Source: Candidatus Dormiibacter inghamiae (lineage in GTDB: Bacteria > Chloroflexota > Dormibacteria > Dormibacterales > Dormibacteraceae). From it: 64,000 nucleotides of DNA. The notes beneath the pieces are model-generated. The model saw only the letters and a program-made list of their open reading frames with translations, had not been told where the DNA came from and searched no databases. The stretch covers positions 60,092 to 124,091 of the forward strand of contig JAEKNQ010000033.1 in assembly GCA_016464825.1 (NCBI GenBank). The letters are read 5' to 3'. Within the stretch, counting starts at the first letter, position 1, and the number at the start of each line of letters is the position of its first letter. Position numbers and translations under genes: made by a program. Shown here one piece after another: positions 59,302-64,000 of this stretch.

Positions 59302-60558
59302 CTAGGGCATTAACGGCTTGGCCCGAGCGAAGGCTGCGGGGTAAACGACCCTCATCGTGTTGACCGCCTGCCACTGACCCACGACAGCCGGTGCGCGAAG
59401 GTTCTGACCGGCATCCGGCTCACCCGGGCCGGCGAACTTGACACCTCCGCCGTTGATGCTGGTACCGGCCGGCTCGTCCAGTTGATAGGCTGCGTTTCGC
59501 ACAGCGTCAGGTGTCACCTGTCCCTTCGCGGCGGGCAGCACTTCGTGAAAGAGCGTCCAGCCGCCGACGAATCCAGCCAGCGCCGGGATGGGCATTTCAG
59601 AACCAAGCTGCTGCTTCGCGTAGGCTGCCTTGGCGCGGCCGAGCAGCTCACGCGCCGCAGGGCTGAGCGCCTCGGTATTGACCTGATCGTCTGGTTTGTC
59701 AGCGGCGAAGACCCCCACCGCCTGGGCGCCCAGGCTGCGCCCGAAAGCCGCCATGCAGAACGCCGAGCTGGTGCCCACAGCCGCGCGCAACTTGACGCCG
59801 CGGGCCAGGATCGCCTGCCAGATGTCGATCCCGTCGGCGATGTAGCTCACGTCCCAGAGGTAGTCGGCGTGGCTCGCCCAGACCTGCTGCGCGATGTCAG
59901 CAGAGCTATAGGCGTTAGGGTCGTACTGGATGCGGCTCACGACTGGAATGCCGGTCGCCGCGGCCAGCTGCTCCTCACCGTCCGCCACCGCCCGCCCGTA
60001 GACGTCGCTGACGTTGACTATCACTGCTCTCGCCTGCGTTGGCTGGAGGCCGGCCGCCGGGAGCAGGACCCGGCCGGTGAAGTCCACGGCTATGCGACCA
60101 AGTGAACTCCCGGTTGCCACAGTGCGAAGGACGTAGCGGCGGTGTTGAGTGACCAGGTCCGCCACTGCGCCTGTCTCCCAGTAGATCACGTGCCGCTCAT
60201 CGGCCCGAGCCGCCGCCGCCTCGGCGAGAGTACTGCCGTAGGTGCCGACGATGATCGAGACATGACTCCTGTCGATCAGCCGGTCCACAGCTGCTTGGGC
60301 GCCCGCCGGCGTTTGTACAGGCTCGACCTGGAGCTTGACCTGACGTCCGCCGGCCAGCTCGAGAGCGGTTCGCAAGCCCGCCAGCTCCTGCCGGCCACCC
60401 TCTCCCTGCGACCCGGACAGAGGGTAGACGGCCCCCACCAGCAGCGTCTTGTCCCCCGGGCCGGTCGTCCCCAGGCCACAGGCTGCCGTGAGCGCGACGA
60501 TGGCGGACAGGAGCCCAAGGAAGCGGAGCCGGAAGGCGATGGGAGGCCTGACGAGCAC
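59302..60558 (-). CDS. Branched-chain amino acid ABC-type substrate-binding lipoprotein
   Basis: This 418-residue periplasmic-binding-fold I protein has a signal peptide (RLRFLGLLSAIVALTAACGLG) with lipobox Cys, then LLVGAVYPLSGSQGEGGRQELAGLRTALELAGG, VDRLIDRSHVSIIVGTYGSTLAEAAA and later domain segments. The family usually feeds LivHMGF importers, but no Liv permease or ATPase is in the window, so it may be an orphan sensor or share a transporter. The GTG start is supported by TAACCT seven bases upstream. Confidence 0.87.
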   Translation of the reverse strand: MLVRPPIAFRLRFLGLLSAIVALTAACGLGTTGPGDKTLLVGAVYPLSGSQGEGGRQELAGLRTALELAGGRQVKLQVEPVQTPAGAQAAVDRLIDRSHVSIIVGTYGSTLAEAAAARADERHVIYWETGAVADLVTQHRRYVLRTVATGSSLGRIAVDFTGRVLLPAAGLQPTQARAVIVNVSDVYGRAVADGEEQLAAATGIPVVSRIQYDPNAYSSADIAQQVWASHADYLWDVSYIADGIDIWQAILARGVKLRAAVGTSSAFCMAAFGRSLGAQAVGVFAADKPDDQVNTEALSPAARELLGRAKAAYAKQQLGSEMPIPALAGFVGGWTLFHEVLPAAKGQVTPDAVRNAAYQLDEPAGTSINGGGVKFAGPGEPDAGQNLRAPAVVGQWQAVNTMRVVYPAAFARAKPLMP

Positions 60559-60565
60559 CTAGCGA

Positions 60566-60571
60566 AGGTTA
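60566..60571 (-). promoter_or_regulatory. Leaderless-type -10 box of the 59302-60558 gene
   Basis: TAACCT on the minus strand ends 7 nt before the GTG at 60556-60558. Confidence 0.45.
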
Positions 60572-60628
60572 AGCTGTCCTATTCGCGAGTGGACGCACGC
60601 CTCAACGTGGATTTCGTCCGCTAACCAT

Positions 60629-60634
60629 TAGCCT
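60629..60634 (+). promoter_or_regulatory. Leaderless-type -10 box of the DinB gene
   Basis: TAGCCT ends 6 nt before the ATG at 60641. The spacer GGGGGA could act as a weak ribosome site, so this case is less clear. Confidence 0.35.
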
Positions 60635-60640
60635 GGGGGA

Positions 60641-61201
60641 ATGCAGCGAACCGCCAGTCGGAGCGTGGCTGACCTCTACCGCGGGTGGGATGGGTATCAA
60701 GAGAAGCTGGTGAGCGCGATCGCCCCGCTGGACGACGCCCAGCTGAACCTTTCCGCGGCTCCCAAGCTCTGGTCGGTTCGGATGCTGGTTAGTCACGTCA
60801 TCGCCACGCGGGCGTGGTGGTTCCACTTCTTCCTGGGCGAGGGAGGCACCGAGTTCGAGAGGTACGCCCACTCCTGGCTCGACGAGGGCGGGACCGAGAG
60901 GTACGCCAGCTGGGACGACTTCGAGGACACTGCCAGTCTCGAGGCAACCACCAGGCGCTCGGCGTCCGAGCTGCTTCAGGGGTTGAAGGAAACCGGATCT
61001 CTGCTGACCTCCTGCCTGGAGCGCTGGACGGTTGCCGACCTGGACGCGGACGTGAAGCGGCCTTTCCCCGACGAGGCGGGCGAGAGGTCCGTCCGCACAC
61101 GCCAGTGGGTCGTCTGGCATATTGCCGAGCACGACCTCCACCACGGCGGCGAGATCTCGCTAACGCTGGGGATGCACGGCTTGCCAGGGCTGAACCTCTA
61201 A
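60641..61201 (+). CDS. DinB family protein
   Basis: This 186-residue four-helix-bundle protein has the usual three His positions: MLVSHVIATRAWW in helix 2 and VVWHIAEHDLHHGGEISL in helix 4 (His-x3-His arrangement). DinB proteins bind a metal and often act as thiol S-transferases (bacillithiol or mycothiol) or remain of unknown role. It is a monocistronic gene followed 67 nt later by a VOC protein. Confidence 0.88.
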   Translation: MQRTASRSVADLYRGWDGYQEKLVSAIAPLDDAQLNLSAAPKLWSVRMLVSHVIATRAWWFHFFLGEGGTEFERYAHSWLDEGGTERYASWDDFEDTASLEATTRRSASELLQGLKETGSLLTSCLERWTVADLDADVKRPFPDEAGERSVRTRQWVVWHIAEHDLHHGGEISLTLGMHGLPGLNL

Positions 61202-61254
61202 CTGGTCGCCTGAGCGCGCGGGCACGCTATAAAGCCGGACCCTCGGTCGCCAAG

Positions 61255-61260
61255 TATCGT
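61255..61260 (+). promoter_or_regulatory. Leaderless-type -10 box of the VOC gene
   Basis: TATCGT ends 8 nt before the ATG at 61269; no ribosome site between. Confidence 0.4.
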
Positions 61261-61268
61261 TGGTGCGC

Positions 61269-61640
61269 ATGGACTGGAAGCTCGAGCTCGTGCCTGTTCC
61301 CGTGACCGACGTCGACCGCGCGAAGGCCTTCTACGTGGAGCAGGTGGGTTTTCGCGCCGACCACGACCACCAGGTGCACGACGGGCTTCGCTTCGTGCAG
61401 CTCACCCCTCCGGGCTCCGCCTGCTCGGTCGTTTTGGGAACCGGGATCACGCAGATGGCACCTGGCTCCCAGCAAGGCCTGCAGGTCGTCGTCGAAGATG
61501 TCGAACGGGCGCGGCGGGAGCTGATCAGTCGTGGGGTCAAACCCAGCGAGGTCGACGTCCAGCCGTGGGGTTACTTCGTGACTTTCGCCGACCCCGACGG
61601 CAACACATGGGCGCTGCAGCAGCCGGTCCCGAGGCCGTAA
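61269..61640 (+). CDS. VOC family (glyoxalase/bleomycin resistance) protein
   Basis: This 123-residue VOC protein of two beta-alpha-beta-beta-beta units has LELVPVPVTDVDRAKAFYVEQVGFRADHDHQV, RFVQLTPPGSACSVVLGTG, LQVVVEDVERARRELISRGV and WGYFVTFADPDGNTWALQQP with the late Glu position replaced by Ala-Leu-Gln. It is likely to bind a metal or small ligand; function cannot be given. ATG 61269 is preferred over in-frame TTG 61260 and GTG 61263 because of its -10 box. Confidence 0.85.
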   Translation: MDWKLELVPVPVTDVDRAKAFYVEQVGFRADHDHQVHDGLRFVQLTPPGSACSVVLGTGITQMAPGSQQGLQVVVEDVERARRELISRGVKPSEVDVQPWGYFVTFADPDGNTWALQQPVPRP

Positions 61641-61827
61641 CAAACTGATCGCTGGTCCGCAGCCGCCTCGGCCCTGAGACTGCCGCCCCGCATCCCATAG
61701 CGACGCTGGAGCCAGCGAACGCCATGGTGCGACAGCGGTGGCCGCAGCCAGTGGCGCTGGGACCGCAGCTCGGCAAGGTGGGGAGGCGGTCCGCCAGGGC
61801 CACCTCCCGTGCCGATGGAGCCCGCCT

Positions 61828-62676
61828 CTACTTCTCGATCGGCGCCCGGACCGTGCTCCCCCATTCCGTCCAGGAGCCGTCGTAGTTGCGGACCTTGTCG
61901 AAGCCCAAGAGCTCCTGCAGGACGAACCAGGTGTGCGCCGAACGCTCGCCGATGCGGCAGTACGCGATCACCTCGCGCTCGCCAGTGATGCCCTTGTCGG
62001 CGTAGATCCGCTTCAGCTCCTCCGGGTTCTTGAAGCTGCCATCCGGCTGCACAGCTGTGGCCCAGGGAACGTTGACTGCCGTCGGGATGTGGCCGCCGCG
62101 CTGGGCGCCCTCCTGGGGCAGGTTCTCAGGGGCCAACAGCTGGCCCGAGAACTCGAGCGGCGAACGGACGTCGACCAAGCCTACCTTGCCCAGGGAGCTC
62201 TGAACGTCCTCCTTGTAGGCGCGGAGTTCCTCCCGCGGCTCGGCCGGAAACGCATAGCTCGTCTTCTCGATCTGGGGCGCCTCAGTGGTGTAGGAACGAC
62301 CTTCGGCCTCCCACTTGACGCGACCGCCATCCACCAGCTTCACCCGATCATGGCCGTAGTACTTGAGCGCCCAATAGGCATAGGCCGCGAACCAGTTGTT
62401 GTTGTCGCCGTAGAGCAGCACAGTGGTGTCCGGTCTGACGCCGCTCTCCCCCAGCTTGCGAGCCAGAGCTTCGCGGCTGGCCAGATCCCTAACTGTGGGG
62501 TCCTGCAGGTCGCGCTTCCAGTCCCAGCCAAAGGCGCCCTCGATGTGGCCGCGGTCATAGGCGGTGGGGTCGACGTCGACCTCGATCAGGCTGTAGTCAG
62601 GCTCGTGTAGATGATCGGCCAGCCAGCCAGTGGTGACCAGCGCCTGCGAGTTGACGATGACGGTTGTATCAGACAT
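61828..62676 (-). CDS. Thiosulfate/3-mercaptopyruvate sulfurtransferase (double rhodanese)
   Basis: This 282-residue protein has two rhodanese domains: an N-terminal inactive one (LIEVDVDPTAYDRGHIEGAFGWDW) and a C-terminal active one (VGLVDVRSPLEFSGQ; active loop AYCRIGERSAHTW with Cys240). The CRIGERS loop is typical of thiosulfate:cyanide sulfurtransferases. It transfers sulfane sulfur in the cytoplasm. The ATG at 62674-62676 starts the family N-terminus; fourteen extra codons upstream are unlikely. It is divergent from dapF across an AT-richer gap. Confidence 0.9.
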   Translation of the reverse strand: MSDTTVIVNSQALVTTGWLADHLHEPDYSLIEVDVDPTAYDRGHIEGAFGWDWKRDLQDPTVRDLASREALARKLGESGVRPDTTVLLYGDNNNWFAAYAYWALKYYGHDRVKLVDGGRVKWEAEGRSYTTEAPQIEKTSYAFPAEPREELRAYKEDVQSSLGKVGLVDVRSPLEFSGQLLAPENLPQEGAQRGGHIPTAVNVPWATAVQPDGSFKNPEELKRIYADKGITGEREVIAYCRIGERSAHTWFVLQELLGFDKVRNYDGSWTEWGSTVRAPIEK

Positions 62677-62844
62677 ATGAAAAATAGCTCCAGTAAAGAT
62701 GGGAAAATGATCGACCACCGGCGAAAGCTGCGCGGCGGCGAGAGTCGGCTGAAGAGCCGACTAGCTACAGAAGCAGGTCGGGCAGTGCGTCAGACGCTGG
62801 GCCGGCCAGCGAAAGAGGTGCCGCATGCTCGACGATTCTAAGGA

Positions 62845-63684
62845 ATGACCAGCGCACCCCCGGCCAGGCTCGATCTTGTCAAGTATCAGGCGCTCGGCAA
62901 CGACTACCTTGTGCTCGACCTGCCAGCTCCACTCGAAGCAGTCGTTCAGCTGCTGCCGCAGATCTGCGACCGCCACCGGGGCGTCGGCAGCGATGGCCTC
63001 CTGGCTTTCGATCCGGCCACCTTCGCACTCCGCATCTTCAACCCGGACTCGTCCGAGGCGGAGAAGAGCGGCAGCGGCTTGCGCATAGCAGCGTGCCATG
63101 CTGTGCTGGAGCACGGGGCGACGGGTCGCCTGGCGATCGCCACCCGGGATCGCGTCAACGAGATCCTTGTGCTCCAGCGCCGGGGACCAGAGGTAGTCTC
63201 TCGCCTCGACATCGGCACACCGCGGTTCGAGCCCGACTCCTGCCTGGAGCTGGAGACCTCCGCCGGTCGGGTCAGCTGTCGGCCCGTCGATGTCGGCAAC
63301 CCCCATTGCGTGGTCTTCGGGCAGCCTGTGACGGCTGAGCGCTGCCGCCAGTTGGGACCGTTGCTGGAGAACCACACTCGCTTTCCCAACCGGACAAACG
63401 TTCAACTGGCGGAGCCTCTCGGTCGCGACCGCGCGCGGGTCGAGATCTGGGAGCGCGGCGCCGGCTACACGCTGGCCTCAGGGACCAGCGCCAGCGCTGT
63501 CGCGGCAGCCCTCATCCGCTCGGGCCACTGCAACAGCAGCCTTGAAGTGCTCATGCCGGGGGGAACGCTGCAGGTTGAGCAGCTGGCCGACGGGCACCTG
63601 GTTCAGATAGGTCCTGCCCGGCGCGTCTGCGGGATTTCGCTGCGGCTGGACGACCTCGCCGGGCCGGTCCCCGAAAAGCCCTAG
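62845..63684 (+). CDS. DapF-like epimerase with both catalytic Cys replaced by Ser
   Basis: This 279-residue protein has the two-domain DapF fold: FVKYQALGND-like start (LVKYQALGNDYLVLD), CDRHRGVGSDGLLAF, NPDSSEAEKSGSGLR where Ser75 stands in for the first catalytic Cys, GNPHCVVF, and WERGAGYTLASGTSASA where Ser212 replaces the second. True diaminopimelate epimerases need Cys at both sites. The fold and Glu203 are intact, so a changed reaction or substrate is possible. The stop codon TAG is formed by the left TA end of an inverted-repeat element, so the C-terminus may have been altered. AAGGA precedes the ATG. Confidence 0.85.
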   Translation: MTSAPPARLDLVKYQALGNDYLVLDLPAPLEAVVQLLPQICDRHRGVGSDGLLAFDPATFALRIFNPDSSEAEKSGSGLRIAACHAVLEHGATGRLAIATRDRVNEILVLQRRGPEVVSRLDIGTPRFEPDSCLELETSAGRVSCRPVDVGNPHCVVFGQPVTAERCRQLGPLLENHTRFPNRTNVQLAEPLGRDRARVEIWERGAGYTLASGTSASAVAAALIRSGHCNSSLEVLMPGGTLQVEQLADGHLVQIGPARRVCGISLRLDDLAGPVPEKP

Positions 63685-63863
63685 AGGTGCGGCCGGGAAC
63701 CCTGCCGAGAGATTGGGTGCCCAGGTGGGTCAGGTCCAAGGAGCCGACGAGCACCGCAGTGAGCGTATTCCACATACGCGGAGCGAGGAGCGCAGGAGGC
63801 GACGCCGGTGATGGCCCGCATGGGCGCCCAAGATCCGGACGGGCTTTTCAACCGCACCTCTAG
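63681..63863. mobile_element. MITE-like element with 12-bp inverted repeats and TA ends
   Basis: CTAGAGGTGCGG (63681-63692) and CCGCACCTCTAG (63852-63863) are perfect inverted repeats around a 159-bp non-coding core. TA dinucleotides lie at both ends, as left by IS630/Tc1-type elements. The left TA is part of the dapF stop codon; the right TA is the first base pair of the IS630 sequence that follows. Confidence 0.65.
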
Positions 63864-64000
63864 TGTCCTGTCTCCGAAGTTCTTTGGCAAAAGCGGCGGA
63901 TGCTGGCGAGGATCTGGTCTGCCGTCTTGATCCATACGAAGGGCTTCGGGCTGTGGTTGTGAAGGGCGACGAAGAGGCGGATGGCGTTCTCGAGCTGGCC
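63860..64000 (-). mobile_element. IS630 family transposase, C-terminal part (continues beyond window)
   Basis: The minus strand from the window edge to a TAG at 63860-63862 translates as LENAIRLFVALHNHSPKPF, VWIKTADQILASIRRFCQR and TSETGH. This is the characteristic C-terminus of IS630/Tc1-mariner-like DDE transposases (HNHxPKPFxWxKTADQIL). The insertion sequence end appears to be GTGTCCTGTCTCC after the TA at 63861-63862. The catalytic core lies outside the window. Confidence 0.85.

Noticed and set aside
1..64000. Search for CRISPR arrays, tRNA, rRNA, tmRNA, riboswitches and phage genes
   Set aside because: No regularly spaced repeats, cloverleaf-type sequences or phage structural proteins were noticed; a dedicated covariance-model scan would be needed to exclude small RNAs.

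Overview
The window is a high-GC chromosome segment, densely packed with genes, from what looks like a monoderm (Gram-positive-type) soil bacterium of the Terrabacteria. Supporting signs are lipoprotein-anchored ABC binding proteins with lipobox Cys, a Tat-type lipoprotein, an FtsEX-CHAP hydrolase operon, a YlxP-like DUF503 protein, a HelY/Ski2-like helicase, frequent GTG/TTG starts and many ATGA/GTGA stop-start overlaps. Chloroflexota or Candidatus Dormibacterota would fit, but no rRNA or other taxonomic marker is present, so this is inference. I saw no tRNA, rRNA, CRISPR array or prophage.

Layout. 1-3569 (-): cvpA, an MFS carrier, an arginase/agmatinase-family hydrolase and a DAO-type flavoprotein cut by the window edge, all overlapping. 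3762-7480: an orphan ParA with a 95-aa coupled partner, an NTF2-like protein, a Phd/VapC toxin-antitoxin pair, an MBL-fold protein lacking its usual Asp, and small membrane or low-complexity proteins. 7545-9438 (-): pyrE and pyrC-like genes. 9495-19615: a divergent carbohydrate locus with a MalK-type ABC importer (-) facing gntR, a GH38 glycosidase, an SDR and an enolase-superfamily dehydratase (+). 19908-23175: an M20 peptidase, a frameshifted proline iminopeptidase and a DHFR/RibD-like protein. 23284-32400 (-): a seven-gene peptide operon, dppA-B-C, an S9 peptidase, dppD-F and a second M20 peptidase. 32561-38675: DUF503, a CoA transferase, a 171-bp tandem duplication that runs into a Ski2-like helicase lacking a normal start codon, a frameshifted MFS gene and a phosphoribosyltransferase. 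38708-42626 (-): glpD, an ECF sigma factor, an MGMT-AdaZn fusion, a universal stress protein and a DinB-like protein. 42787-49356: a dppABC importer without ATPases, followed by three enzymes that fit the non-phosphorylative L-fucose pathway. 49536-53146: a flavin monooxygenase and an NTF2-like protein divergent from a TetR regulator, then two gene remnants joined out of frame. 53199-56010 (-): ftsE-ftsX-CHAP hydrolase. 56225-64000: mostly single genes (a Cys-rich small protein, a FEN-type nuclease, GNAT, an amino-acid-type binding protein, DinB, VOC, rhodanese, a DapF-like protein), ending in a 0.18-kb TA-flanked inverted-repeat element directly abutting an IS630 transposase.

The most general signal is regulatory. 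At least thirteen genes that begin transcription units carry a TAnnnT hexamer ending 6-8 nt before the start codon and show no obvious Shine-Dalgarno sequence, as expected for leaderless mRNAs. Genes with clear Shine-Dalgarno sequences (parA, usp, the peptide binding protein at 42787) do not. Three genes or remnants are broken by single-base frameshifts, so sequencing error and real decay have to be told apart. The best candidates for undescribed biology are the leaderless promoter set, the ECF sigma/MGMT-AdaZn pair, the double-Ser DapF homologue, and the repeat/helicase and MITE/IS630 junctions.
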